Below are positions 17,489-26,770 of a DNA stretch of 57,076 nucleotides, one piece after another. The notes below the pieces were generated by a model. That model saw only the letters and a program-made list of their open reading frames with translations. It ran no database searches and was not told the origin of the DNA. Each line of letters begins with the position of its first letter. Positions within the stretch are counted from its first letter, which is position 1. The translations under genes and the position numbers were made by a program. Source of the stretch: Candidatus Thorarchaeota archaeon (GTDB taxonomy: Archaea; Asgardarchaeota; Thorarchaeia; Thorarchaeales; Thorarchaeaceae); contig SDOA01000011.1 of NCBI GenBank assembly GCA_004524595.1, positions 1-57,076 on the forward strand, written 5' to 3'.

Positions 17489-19054
17489 TCAATACCATTC
17501 TATTGTACCGGGAGGTTTAGAAGTTAGGTCATACACCACTCTATTGATACCTTTTACTTCATTTGCTATTCGTGATGCAATTCTAAGGATTACTTCCCAT
17601 GGTGGTTTACTTACAGACGCAGTCATTGCATCTAGACTTTCAACAATCCTAATGACAACAGCTTGTTCAAATGTTCTTTCATCACCCATCACTCCAACTG
17701 TTTTAACGGGTAATAGTACACAGAAAGACTGCCATATCGAAGAGTAGAATTCTTCTTTTTTCAGTGTTTCTTGAAGAATTCCATCGGCAGAACGCAGAAT
17801 TACCAATTGCTCTCTTGTGACAGGACCACTGATCCTTATTGCAAGGGATGGACCAGGGAATGGTTGTCTGACAATCATATGTTCAGGAATACCTAATTCT
17901 AGCCCGACCTTCCTTACTTCATCTTTATACAGGTCCTTTAGTGGTTCAACAAGTTTGAGATGCATCCAATCTGGGAGTCTTACATTATGATGGCTTTTAA
18001 TCACCGCAGTAGCCTTTCCAGTGGCTGCACTTTCAACACGGTCTGGATAGATAGTTCCCTGTCCGAGGAATTCAAATTTTCCATATTCTGATTCTAATTC
18101 TCTGGATTTTCTTTCAAAAACTTCAATGAATTTGTTTGCAATGATTCTTCTCTTCTCTTCAGGGTCGTCTACTCCGCTAAGTGCGTCGATAAATTCATCT
18201 GATGCGTCAACAGCTTCAAAATGCTCAAAACCCATCTCTTGAAATCCTTCAATTACCTCTTCGGTTTCCCCATGACGTAAAAGACCATTATCAACAAAAA
18301 CACAGAATAAGCGAGATCCTATGGCTTCTCTGATTAAATAAGCTGCAACTGTTGAATCAACCCCGCCACTAGTTGCCATGAGAACCTGTGCATCGCTAAC
18401 AGTTAGCCTTATGTCATCTATTATTTCTTTGATTTGATCTTCTGGTTTCCATGAATCCTGATATCCACAGACATCTCGGAGAAATATTTCAAGGATTTTT
18501 AGACCATTATTAGTATGTGACACTTCAGGGTGAAATTGGACCCCAAAGATAGTATTCTGCTCATTAACAAATGCGGAAATTCTATTATCGCCACTTATAG
18601 CAAGTGGGATTATTCCTTGAGGTAATTCTTTTACTTCATCACGATGACTCATCCAAACAGATTGTATCGTTTCGAGGCCCTTGAATAGTGTATTTCCATT
18701 TACTATTTTCACTTGTGTCTGACCATATTCAGGATTTCCACCTTGGCTAAGTTCTCCCCCCAGATGAATTGCTAGTAATTGATGTCCAAAACAGATACCT
18801 AGAATTTTGATATCAGAATTTTTTGCTATTTCGAGATTTGACTTGAAGGAGATTCCTAAGTCGTTCTCGGTAACAGATCTTGGACCCCCAGAAAGTATGA
18901 TACCCTTTATACCATCAATAGATGAATTCTCAAGTTCAAAATTCTGTGGCACTATCTCAGCAAAGACTCCTAGCTCTCTACAACGTCTTGAGATAAGATG
19001 AGTGTATTGCCCTCCATAGTCTACAATGAGTACTCTATCTATTGTTGGAAAAAT
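17489..19054 (-). CDS. guaA: GMP synthase (glutamine-hydrolysing), fused GATase and ATP-PPase, non-canonical start
   Basis: Converts XMP, ATP and glutamine to GMP. The glutaminase part has GGPRSV, the nucleophile in GICFGHQ, and H/E in F-H-P-E. The ATP pyrophosphatase P-loop is SGGVDST; the C-terminal dimerisation domain ends P-P-G-T-I-E-W-Y. The first ATG/GTG/TTG in frame (GTG at 18952) would lose the conserved N-terminal strand V-L-I-V-D-Y-G-G-Q-Y-T, which is encoded in frame just upstream. I therefore start at the ATT at 19054, five bases after AGGAGG, giving 521 residues, the usual length. A one-base loss in the T-run 19049-19053 is the alternative (ATG at 19067 would then be in frame). 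Last gene of the purine operon; many archaea split this enzyme in two. Confidence 0.85.
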   Translation of the reverse strand: MFPTIDRVLIVDYGGQYTHLISRRCRELGVFAEIVPQNFELENSSIDGIKGIILSGGPRSVTENDLGISFKSNLEIAKNSDIKILGICFGHQLLAIHLGGELSQGGNPEYGQTQVKIVNGNTLFKGLETIQSVWMSHRDEVKELPQGIIPLAISGDNRISAFVNEQNTIFGVQFHPEVSHTNNGLKILEIFLRDVCGYQDSWKPEDQIKEIIDDIRLTVSDAQVLMATSGGVDSTVAAYLIREAIGSRLFCVFVDNGLLRHGETEEVIEGFQEMGFEHFEAVDASDEFIDALSGVDDPEEKRRIIANKFIEVFERKSRELESEYGKFEFLGQGTIYPDRVESAATGKATAVIKSHHNVRLPDWMHLKLVEPLKDLYKDEVRKVGLELGIPEHMIVRQPFPGPSLAIRISGPVTREQLVILRSADGILQETLKKEEFYSSIWQSFCVLLPVKTVGVMGDERTFEQAVVIRIVESLDAMTASVSKPPWEVILRIASRIANEVKGINRVVYDLTSKPPGTIEWY

Positions 19055-19067
19055 AAATGCCTCCTCA

Positions 19068-20315
19068 TCATTTAGCTATATCCGACCTAAACCGAACTTT
19101 ACCTTTGATACGTGCTGCATTAATATAAGCAACTTCTCTGGCCTCATCAACTGTGTTACCTTTGCCTAACACTCCTACGGCTCTACTACCAGTTGTCAGT
19201 ATCTGATTGTCTTTCTCATAAACCGATGCAAAGTATATCTCAGCTGATGTAGCAACACTTACATCAATTGGGCTATCTTTAACGGCATTCTTCCCAGGGT
19301 ACCCTTCAGGGACAACATAAACGCATACTGTTGCAATGTTCTCAAAATTTGTTTGTACTAGATTACCATCAATAATACTACTGCAAATTTCGTCTAATGG
19401 AGTTGAAAGAATGGAGAGTACATTCATTGCTTCAGGGTCGCCAAACCTAGCATTGTATTCAATAACCTTGATACCTGATTCAGTCTTCATGAATTGACCA
19501 TATAGAATTCCCTTGAATTCTGAACCTGCTTTCTTTTTAATCCCGATTAATGTCGCATTCATAATTTCTTTTGCACTCTCAAAATCCTCTGTTGTAATAT
19601 AGGGTAATCCATGGTCGCTAGTAGAAAAGGACCCCATCGATCCCGTATTAGGTCCTTTGTCTCCATCATAGGCTCTTTTATAATCCCGAACTAGTGGCAT
19701 CACTTCAAGGCGCTGACCATCTGAGAATGCTTGCAAAGTAAATTCTGTACCAATCATTTTTTCTTCTAGAACAACGACTCCCTCATTTATGATAAGATTC
19801 TTGGCGTAATCTTCGAGTTCATCCTTGGAATGCAGATGCTCACCGAAAATTTTGACTCCTTTTCCCCCTGTAAGTCCATTTGGTTTCACAACAATATTTT
19901 CAACTCCAATCTGATTCTCGAATTTTCTCAGGTCATCGATAGACCGAGCCGAAATGAATTGAGGGTTGGCTTTTGGTACAATCTGATCCAGAACTATACG
20001 TGCAAAGGTCTTGCTGGTTTCAATCATAGCAGCTGCTCTATTGGGTGCTATACATGGAACACCTTGAGTAGTAAGAAAATCCGTTATACCAGCTTCAATA
20101 GGGCTCTCAGGACCCACTATTGCGTAATCAATACCGAATAGATCCGGAAGCCCTTTGATTTCAGTTGTTGATCCAATACTATAATTCGATGATAATTTTA
20201 CAATTCCTGGATTCAAACGATCCATATGCGCATGAATCTCGACATCAGACCGATCAAGTGCGAGGGCAATAGCATGCTCCCTGGCTCCATTTCCAATCAG
20301 TAACACTTTTGTCAT
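19068..20315 (-). CDS. purD: Phosphoribosylamine-glycine ligase
   Basis: 415 residues, normal for PurD. It makes GAR from phosphoribosylamine, glycine and ATP (step 2 of purine synthesis). The N-terminal G-N-G-A-R-E-H-A signature, the I-V-G-P-E-x-P segment, the ATP-grasp core V-V-K-P-x-G-L-x-G-G-K-G-V and the metal-binding [10 protein letters not shown] loop are all present. Its ATG overlaps the stop of purE::purM by 4 bases (ATGA), showing translational coupling. Confidence 0.95.
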   Translation of the reverse strand: MTKVLLIGNGAREHAIALALDRSDVEIHAHMDRLNPGIVKLSSNYSIGSTTEIKGLPDLFGIDYAIVGPESPIEAGITDFLTTQGVPCIAPNRAAAMIETSKTFARIVLDQIVPKANPQFISARSIDDLRKFENQIGVENIVVKPNGLTGGKGVKIFGEHLHSKDELEDYAKNLIINEGVVVLEEKMIGTEFTLQAFSDGQRLEVMPLVRDYKRAYDGDKGPNTGSMGSFSTSDHGLPYITTEDFESAKEIMNATLIGIKKKAGSEFKGILYGQFMKTESGIKVIEYNARFGDPEAMNVLSILSTPLDEICSSIIDGNLVQTNFENIATVCVYVVPEGYPGKNAVKDSPIDVSVATSAEIYFASVYEKDNQILTTGSRAVGVLGKGNTVDEAREVAYINAARIKGKVRFRSDIAK

Positions 20316-21745
20316 TCAATAACTACTCCATACTCTGGAATTTCTACTCTACCACTAGATGTAGATTGTATACTTCCTAATTTATAGGTCCTGTCCTGCT
20401 TGGATAGTATTTCTATGGCCTTATCTGCTTCTTCTGGTGGCACAACAACCACTAGACCAATACCCATGTTGAATGTTGTAAACATCTCTTTCCATTCAAT
20501 ATTGCCTGCTGTTCTAATCACCTCAAAAATCGGATGAATTTCTGGTAGATTCGCAATCAAGAATTTGAATTGTCCGAGTCTCATAATTTTGCGAAATCCT
20601 GAGCCTGTAATGTGAGCAAGCCCCTTGATGGTAACTCCCTCTTCTCTTAACGCTTTGAAATGACTTACATAGATTTTAGTTGGTCTGAGCAATTCATCTC
20701 CAAGTGAAATGCCCCAAGGTAGAATATCTGTTATTTTGTATTTGGACTGAAGTACTTTTCTAGCTAATGTGAAACCATTTGAATGAATGCCATTAGATTC
20801 GATACCAATGATAATATCTCCTGGTGTTATACTGCTGCCATCAAATAATTCATCTGGTCTAGCAATTCCAACAGCAGTTCCAGCTAAGTCTAATCCGTAA
20901 CCTCCTAATCCTTTGATCATATCTGGAAGAATAGCTGTTTCTCCACCAAGAATTGGTATCTCTGACTCTGTACACCCTTGTAGTAACCCTTTGCCAATTT
21001 GATCAATCACCTTCTCTGGAAGTGGTCTTTCTGAGGCTAGATAGTCAACAAATCCCACAGGTTTCGCTCCAATACAAATGAGATCATTCACATTCATCGC
21101 AACGCAATCAATACCAATAGTATCAAATCTTCCAGCTTCTTCTGCAATCAAGACCTTACTGCCAACACCATCTGTTGACAGAGCAAGACACAGATTATCT
21201 GAGATTTGCACTGTATTTGCATAATGCCCAAAATCTTGCATTACTTGTCCATGTTTGAAGGATTCTCTGACATACTCTCCAAGTTTTTCAAGACCTTTGG
21301 AAACAAGTTCTTCATCTATTCCAGCTTCGGCGTATGTCTGTGGGATTTCTTTCTCATTGTACGCAATGGATAGAATTCTAGCTGCAAGATAGGCCGCATT
21401 TTGACCGTTATCGATTCCAACAGTTGCTACGGGAACTCCCTTTGGCATTTGCATGATAGATAGTAAAGCATCAAGCCCATCAAGAGTTACATCAACTGGA
21501 ACACCGATTACAGGCTTTGAGGTGAACGATGCTACAACGCCAGGAAGCGCCGCAGAGAGCCCTGCAATAGCGATCATGACCTTTGCATCACTATTCTTCA
21601 CAATTGATTGAACTCTATCCGGTTCTCGATGAGCTGAGGCATATTCAACTATGTAGCTAATATTTAACGAATCCAAGGTTGTTGTTGCTTTCAGTACAAT
21701 TGCTTCATCACTTTTACTTCCAGCAATTACTAACACATCAGCCAT
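20312..21745 (-). CDS. purEM: PurE-PurM fusion: AIR carboxylase plus AIR synthetase
   Basis: 477 residues in two parts. Residues 1-129 are PurE: GSKSD near the start, Y-A-S-A-H-R near 35-40, [10 protein letters not shown], and the [13 protein letters not shown] end. After a short linker (130-136), residues 137-477 are PurM: Y-A-x-[12 protein letters not shown] (190-197), M-N-V-N-D-L, G-G-E-T-A and [10 protein letters not shown]. PurM closes FGAM to AIR and PurE carboxylates AIR, so the fusion joins consecutive steps, with the later enzyme placed first. No PurK is present, so the PurE part may use CO2 directly or PurK is elsewhere. Confidence 0.93.
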   Translation of the reverse strand: MADVLVIAGSKSDEAIVLKATTTLDSLNISYIVEYASAHREPDRVQSIVKNSDAKVMIAIAGLSAALPGVVASFTSKPVIGVPVDVTLDGLDALLSIMQMPKGVPVATVGIDNGQNAAYLAARILSIAYNEKEIPQTYAEAGIDEELVSKGLEKLGEYVRESFKHGQVMQDFGHYANTVQISDNLCLALSTDGVGSKVLIAEEAGRFDTIGIDCVAMNVNDLICIGAKPVGFVDYLASERPLPEKVIDQIGKGLLQGCTESEIPILGGETAILPDMIKGLGGYGLDLAGTAVGIARPDELFDGSSITPGDIIIGIESNGIHSNGFTLARKVLQSKYKITDILPWGISLGDELLRPTKIYVSHFKALREEGVTIKGLAHITGSGFRKIMRLGQFKFLIANLPEIHPIFEVIRTAGNIEWKEMFTTFNMGIGLVVVVPPEEADKAIEILSKQDRTYKLGSIQSTSSGRVEIPEYGVVIE

Positions 21746-21751
21746 ATCATA

Positions 21752-23920
21752 TCACTCCATGTACTTTCTCAGCCCCTTTGAGAAGACCTCTTGAGCATCC
21801 TGCAACTTAATTGAGAATGTACCAAAATCTGCAATACGCTCTGTGATTGTCAGACCAATCTCACAGACTGGAATATTATATTTTTCACAGACACCTAAAA
21901 AATCAGCTTGGTTACTCTCCATTACCTCTGCTATATACCGTCCTGAGGATTCTGAAAATAGTTTCTGACCAAGACTACTTACTGTACCTGGTGTATACTC
22001 TAAATTAAGTTTGAACCCATAATTGCTATGAAGCACCATCTTCATCAGCGCAACCGCAATACCTCCTCGTCCAACATTATTGCATGATCGAACCAGATTC
22101 TTTTTATGAGATTCCAAAATTGATTTCATAGCTCGCTTCTCTACATCAGGTCTATATCTTGGAGGAATGCCTTTAACCTGACCAATTGATATTCGTTGAT
22201 ATTCACTGCCATTGAGTTCCTGAAGTGTTTCACCTATTAAGAAAATATTGGCCCAAGGTGTAACCAGATTCCTCCTAACCGGTTCGAATTCTTCGTCAAA
22301 AATACCTGCGATCATTATTTGAGGGGTTGGATTGATTCTTTTGATCTCTATATCAACTACCGATTCATTGTAAAGAGAAACATTTCCGCCCACAATAGGA
22401 ATGTCAAAATCATACGAGAATCTTCCAAGACCTCTCACAGCCTCAACAAATTGGCCATATGATTCAGGACGTTCTGGGTTGCCAAAATTAAGACAATCTG
22501 CAATGAATATGGGATGGGCACCCATTGCAACTAGATTTCGTAATGATTCGCAAGCAGAATTTGCAGTTCCCTGTTGCGGATCGAGAAGACACCAAAATGA
22601 GTTGCAGTCACTAGTGAATGCGAGTTTTCGACCATTTGGAAACTCAAGAACTCCCCCATTCTCTCCTAAGTCAACTACAGTATTGGCTTGCACATGTTGG
22701 TCGTATTGACTATAGACCCAAGAACGATCACAGATGTTTTCTGACTCCAATAATTTTAGAACGATATTCCTATAATTTTCGGGTTCTGAATACCATGTCA
22801 TTGCTTCTGTTTGAGCTGTAATTCTTCCTTCAACTCTTTCAGGTACGGGGAATCCCCCAACGAGCAGGTCAATGGGTATTCTTGCCTGAACTTCGCCATA
22901 CCACTTGGCAGTATAGTGACCATCATCAGTTACTCTGCCTATGACACCATATGGTGTTCCATTCTTTTCCAGTAATAAGATGACTCTATCGAGATTTTCG
23001 GGTGCAACAATTGCCAACATACGTTCTTGTGATTCAGATATTATTATTTCAGAGGGTTCCATATCTTCTTCCCTTAGGGGAACTTTGTCAAGATGTATCT
23101 CCACACCAGTTCCTCCGGCAGATGCTAGTTCGCCTGCTGCAGAAGTCATCCCTCCACCACCAAAGTCTTGTAGACCTGCAAGGAGACGTTCCTCAACTAG
23201 CTCTTCAAGCGTATCAATCAGTATCTTCTTGGAGAGTGGGTCTCCAATCTGTACTGCTCCCCTATTCTCATCTTCCTCACTAGAGAATGTTTCAGAAGCA
23301 AAACTCACGCCTGCTATTCCATCCCTTCCCGTAGTCGATCCAAACATTACAAGATGATGTCCTGGAGTTTTTGCAGAACTTCGAACGACATATTCTGGTT
23401 TTACCCATCCTACGCAAACAACATTGACTAAACAATTCTCATCATAGGAGTCATCAAATTCAATCTCTCCCCCTATCACTGGGATACCTACACTATTACC
23501 GTACTCTGAAATTCCTCGTACGACATTTTCAAGCAGATATGCATTATGAGGTTTTGATGGATGTCCGAAGCGAAGACAGTTCATTAGTCCAACCGCTTTG
23601 CATCCTTGAGAAATTACATCTCTAATGATACCACCTACTCCGGTTGCAGCTCCATTGTATGGATCAATCTGACTTGGGTGGTTATGTGACTCCATTGCAA
23701 CCCCAATAAGATAACCATCACCAATATCAACTAGCCCAGCTCCCTCTCCAATTCCAAGAAAGACCTTTTCTCCCTTGGTGTTGAATAAATAGAACCAGCG
23801 TTTACTACTCTTATAGCTGCAGTGTTCTGACCAAAGAACATCTAGCATACCAAGTTCTGTCTTTGTGGGCTCTCTCTCCAAAACTGCTCTTACATACTCT
23901 AGTTCTTCTTTTGTCAGCAT
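21752..23920 (-). CDS. purL: Phosphoribosylformylglycinamidine synthase, subunit PurL
   Basis: 722 residues, the small-PurL size. With PurQ and PurS it turns FGAR into FGAM using glutamine ammonia and ATP. Visible family features are W-S-E-H-C-S-Y-K-S-S-K near 30-40, M-E-S-H-N-H-P-S near 76, G-x-T-G-R-D-G-I-x-G near 194, L-Q-D-F-G-G-G-G near 251, and the second-half repeat with G-G-N-V-S-L-Y-N-E. Its ATG overlaps the end of purQ by 7 bases, and purE::purM follows after 6 bases. Confidence 0.95.
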   Translation of the reverse strand: MLTKEELEYVRAVLEREPTKTELGMLDVLWSEHCSYKSSKRWFYLFNTKGEKVFLGIGEGAGLVDIGDGYLIGVAMESHNHPSQIDPYNGAATGVGGIIRDVISQGCKAVGLMNCLRFGHPSKPHNAYLLENVVRGISEYGNSVGIPVIGGEIEFDDSYDENCLVNVVCVGWVKPEYVVRSSAKTPGHHLVMFGSTTGRDGIAGVSFASETFSSEEDENRGAVQIGDPLSKKILIDTLEELVEERLLAGLQDFGGGGMTSAAGELASAGGTGVEIHLDKVPLREEDMEPSEIIISESQERMLAIVAPENLDRVILLLEKNGTPYGVIGRVTDDGHYTAKWYGEVQARIPIDLLVGGFPVPERVEGRITAQTEAMTWYSEPENYRNIVLKLLESENICDRSWVYSQYDQHVQANTVVDLGENGGVLEFPNGRKLAFTSDCNSFWCLLDPQQGTANSACESLRNLVAMGAHPIFIADCLNFGNPERPESYGQFVEAVRGLGRFSYDFDIPIVGGNVSLYNESVVDIEIKRINPTPQIMIAGIFDEEFEPVRRNLVTPWANIFLIGETLQELNGSEYQRISIGQVKGIPPRYRPDVEKRAMKSILESHKKNLVRSCNNVGRGGIAVALMKMVLHSNYGFKLNLEYTPGTVSSLGQKLFSESSGRYIAEVMESNQADFLGVCEKYNIPVCEIGLTITERIADFGTFSIKLQDAQEVFSKGLRKYME

Positions 23921-24609
23921 TTTATCACCCTCACGAAATTTTCAAGAATTTGAAGCCCATCTATTGAACCTAAGACTTGTCTGCAAGCTCTCTCTGGATG
24001 AGGCATTAATCCAAGGACGTTCCCTTTCTGATTGATAACACCTGCAATATTATGGATTGACCCATTTGGATTTGATTCATTTGTAATATTTCCGGTTTCA
24101 TCACTATATCTGAAAGGAATTCTTGCTTCATCATTTAGCACAGTCCACTCTTCTTCAGAGCAGTAATAATTCCCTTCTGCATGAGCAATTGGTATTCTAA
24201 GTATTGCGCCTTCCAAGCCCTCGGTAAACAGAGTTGTATAATCAGAAACTCGGAGGTGTATCCATTTGCAAATAAATCTGGCTGAATTATTTGGTAGCAA
24301 AACACCGGGCAATATTCCCATTTCAGTCAATATTTGAAATCCATTACAGATGCCCAATACAGGATATTCATCCTCTGAAAAGTTTCTTACTGCTTCAATT
24401 ATCGGTTCAACAGACGCAACTGCTCCTGCACGAAGGTAATCACCATATGAAAAACCTCCAGGGATTATAACAGCTGAGGCGTCTTGTAGACCCGCAATTC
24501 CTTTTCTTGAAGGAACTAAGAATGGATTTGCTCCATTAATTTGTGATAGTGCTCTCAAAACATCCTTCTCATTATTAGTTCCAGGGAATCTTAGAACTGC
24601 AATTGACAC
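23914..24609 (-). CDS. purQ: FGAM synthase glutaminase subunit PurQ
   Basis: 231 residues. Class I glutamine amidotransferase that supplies ammonia to PurL. F-P-G-T-N-x-E begins the protein, G-G-F-S-Y-G-D-Y-L-R follows, the nucleophilic Cys is in V-L-G-I-C-N-G-F-Q, and the His/Glu pair sits in M-P-H-P-E-R-A. The GTG start shares a base with the TAG stop of purC::purS, and the 3' end overlaps purL, so the PurS-PurQ-PurL components are produced in series. Confidence 0.95.
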   Translation of the reverse strand: MSIAVLRFPGTNNEKDVLRALSQINGANPFLVPSRKGIAGLQDASAVIIPGGFSYGDYLRAGAVASVEPIIEAVRNFSEDEYPVLGICNGFQILTEMGILPGVLLPNNSARFICKWIHLRVSDYTTLFTEGLEGAILRIPIAHAEGNYYCSEEEWTVLNDEARIPFRYSDETGNITNESNPNGSIHNIAGVINQKGNVLGLMPHPERACRQVLGSIDGLQILENFVRVIKC

Positions 24610-25574
24610 TATTCAAGCCTCACCTTATATCTCTCTGATATTGGATTAGAGAGTAATTTGATATTCATCATTGCTAGCTGATTCAATATTTCTGAAGTAA
24701 TTGGTTTTCTCAGAACAATATTGAACACTTTTCCCATGCGTACATCTTCCACATCAGCAAAACCAAGACGATTCAATGCTTTCCTTGCAACCTCTCCTGG
24801 CGGATTTTTAATTCCTGGTTTAGGTTCTATAATAACTTGAATGGTTTCAGGTTTCGACTCAATGAGTTCTGGTTTACCTTTTTTGATTGTATTGAGAAGA
24901 GCTGTATATGTTTCAATTAAATCGTCTTTATCTTCTCTGAAGACATCTTTATCCATGGATTTTGATTTCGCATCCCATATCCTCATTGTATCAGATGATA
25001 TTTCATCAGCAAGAACGATATGACCTTCTTCTGTCTGTCCAAATTCAAGTTTAAAATCAACAAGAACAAGATCTTGTTGTCTTAGGAGTTCTCCTAGGTA
25101 ATAATTCACTGATAATGTGACTGAACTTAGAAATTGCAGCTGCTCTTTCGTTACCAAACCGATTCTAATGGCAGCATCTTCTGCAATTAGTGGATCATGA
25201 AGTTTATCGTCTTTTACGAAAAATTCTACAAGAGGTTCTTCGAATTCAGTTCCTTTTTCGATGCCATAACGACTACAAAAAGAACCTGCAGCTTTATTTC
25301 GACACACGACTTCTATCGGAAATATTCCTACCTTCTTACATAGTAATTGTGGTCCTTGAAGACGTCTAATGAAATGTGTATCAACTCCTTTACTTTCAAG
25401 GACGCCAAGAAGGTATTCTGACATATCACAAGTTAGATCTCCCTTACCTAGGAAGTCCTCTTTTTTTGCTCCATCTCCTGCTGTAACTGTATCTTTGAAT
25501 ACAATGATAACACGGTCTGAGGTGTCTTTATCCTGAAAGACGCGTTTTGCTTTTCCTTCATAAATCAATTCCAT
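24609..25574 (-). CDS. purCS: PurC-PurS fusion: SAICAR synthetase plus FGAM synthase PurS subunit
   Basis: 321 residues. The first 235 are SAICAR synthetase: Y-E-G-K-A-K-R, F-K-D-x-x-T-A-G-D-G-A-K, V-V-C-R-N-x-A-A-G-S, L-V-D-F-K-L-E-F-G and D-E-I-S-S-D-T-M-R-I-W-D. After a charged linker, residues 243-321 are a complete PurS: K-P-G-I-x-x-P-P-G-E-V-A, A-L-x-R-L-G-F, V-R-M-G-K-V-F and the final K-L-L-x-N-P-I strand. PurS bridges PurQ and PurL, so this fusion links a later pathway enzyme to the FGAM synthase complex. It is immediately followed by purQ and purL. Confidence 0.92.
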   Translation of the reverse strand: MELIYEGKAKRVFQDKDTSDRVIIVFKDTVTAGDGAKKEDFLGKGDLTCDMSEYLLGVLESKGVDTHFIRRLQGPQLLCKKVGIFPIEVVCRNKAAGSFCSRYGIEKGTEFEEPLVEFFVKDDKLHDPLIAEDAAIRIGLVTKEQLQFLSSVTLSVNYYLGELLRQQDLVLVDFKLEFGQTEEGHIVLADEISSDTMRIWDAKSKSMDKDVFREDKDDLIETYTALLNTIKKGKPELIESKPETIQVIIEPKPGIKNPPGEVARKALNRLGFADVEDVRMGKVFNIVLRKPITSEILNQLAMMNIKLLSNPISERYKVRLE

Positions 25575-25598
25575 TTTTTTCTTTACTCCTATATTATT

Positions 25599-26672
25599 CT
25601 AAGTAACTGCTTCTACAAGTTTATTATCTTCAACTGCTTTGATTATGTCTAACATACACAAATCTAATGGCGATTGTATTGGACAATTAAATTTGAGTGA
25701 GAGTCGTCTCATTTCTGGACTCGTTGGGCCGATGCAAGGTGCCCCTGGAACACGCGGGCTTAAATCAAAAACAATGAATTCTGATTTTTCCGTTAGTGCT
25801 CCTTGTAACGAAAATAGTCCTATCATTTTTGGTGGAAAATGTCTTTTTACACCAGTGATCAACTTCTCTGCAGCTTGATAGACAAGGGGCTTCTTACTCT
25901 CCCTCATTGTAACTCCCTTATGGCCAACCTCTTCATTTACAGGATTGATATCAATTTTCAATTGTTCCTTTGCTGGGAGATTTAAGAGGCCGCTTAGATT
26001 TGTCTGGATTCGATCCTCAAATCCTACCAGATCTAATGTACCATAGTACTCACTCATTGCATATGATTGGAAATTAGCATTAAATCTTGGTGCAACAACG
26101 AATTCCTCTATAATAGCATTCTTCAAATCGCTGTCAGTAATCAATTCCTGATTAATCATTGATTGACTAGTCTTTTCAAAATCTTGTGGTGAGTTGGCAT
26201 AGAAAAATGCTCGTTCCAGTGGTCTATCTTTTTGTTGAATTTTAACGATGACCAATCTATCTATTGAATCAGGTGTGAAAGACTTGGGAGTTCTAATTCC
26301 TGACTCTTTCAATAACCAGTATTGATCCTTTTCCAGTCCTCGTTCTTCTACTCTGAGGATGTTGCGGTTTCCATAGATGGGAATCCTGAAATCATGTTCA
26401 ATATTATCATATCCAACATATACTGAGAAAGAACGGTTAGGTATCCAGACAGTGTTCAATTCTTCAAGTTGATTCTGAATTTTGTCGTGAAGTATATCAC
26501 TAAAATAATCGAGAATAATCACATTGTCATAGAGATGTTTGTTGTAAGTTTCATATAATTGCTCTCTCCCCTTCTGGCACACAACGACTGTTTTGAATCC
26601 ATAAGTTTTAGCAGAAACTCCAATCTCTTCTGCACTATGTGATCCTATCATCCCAATAGTTGGGAGTTTCAT
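25599..26672 (-). CDS. purP: Formate-dependent FAICAR synthetase PurP
   Basis: 357 residues, the expected PurP length. PurP is the archaeal ATP-grasp enzyme that formylates AICAR with formate and ATP, replacing the folate-using part of PurH. The S-H-S-A near the start, I-Y-G-N-R-N-I-L-R-V-E-E-R, Y-W-L-L-K-E-S-G-I-x-x-P and the C-terminal D-L-S-P-R-V-P-G-A-P segment fit the family. It starts by 4-base overlap with a 31-aa ORF and lies next to a second PurP-type gene. Confidence 0.92.
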   Translation of the reverse strand: MKLPTIGMIGSHSAEEIGVSAKTYGFKTVVVCQKGREQLYETYNKHLYDNVIILDYFSDILHDKIQNQLEELNTVWIPNRSFSVYVGYDNIEHDFRIPIYGNRNILRVEERGLEKDQYWLLKESGIRTPKSFTPDSIDRLVIVKIQQKDRPLERAFFYANSPQDFEKTSQSMINQELITDSDLKNAIIEEFVVAPRFNANFQSYAMSEYYGTLDLVGFEDRIQTNLSGLLNLPAKEQLKIDINPVNEEVGHKGVTMRESKKPLVYQAAEKLITGVKRHFPPKMIGLFSLQGALTEKSEFIVFDLSPRVPGAPCIGPTSPEMRRLSLKFNCPIQSPLDLCMLDIIKAVEDNKLVEAVT

Positions 26673-26764
26673 TTGGACGCCTCCAAAATTGAATGTTGAC
26701 CTTTCCCTTTATGCAGGGTGTGAGTAGCAGGTTTGTAAGTGTTATGTTCTTTTATCTTTGACAT
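26669..26764 (-). CDS. 31-aa basic microprotein inside purine operon
   Basis: ATG at 26764, with GAGGTGA ending seven bases upstream (a good ribosome site), and stop TGA overlapping the purP start as ATGA. It exactly fills the gap between the two purP genes. The peptide is hydrophilic and basic, with several His and Lys residues (central T-H-T-L-H-K-G-K-G-Q-H) and no membrane segment. The spacing on both sides argues for translation, but it could merely be a coupling leader for purP. No family recognised. Confidence 0.45.
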   Translation of the reverse strand: MSKIKEHNTYKPATHTLHKGKGQHSILEASK

Positions 26765-26770
26765 GGTTAA

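Noticed and set aside
18920..18952. GTG at 18952 as the guaA start
   Set aside because: It would remove the conserved first strand with D-Y-G-G-Q-Y that is encoded in frame just upstream.
22281..22295. T-loop-like GGTTCGAATTC strings (also near 15486), considered as tRNA remnants
   Set aside because: They lie within clear coding sequence and no cloverleaf forms around them. No tRNA was found in the window.
22941..23357. 138-aa plus-strand open frame inside purL
   Set aside because: Ser/Pro-rich antisense shadow of a strongly conserved gene.
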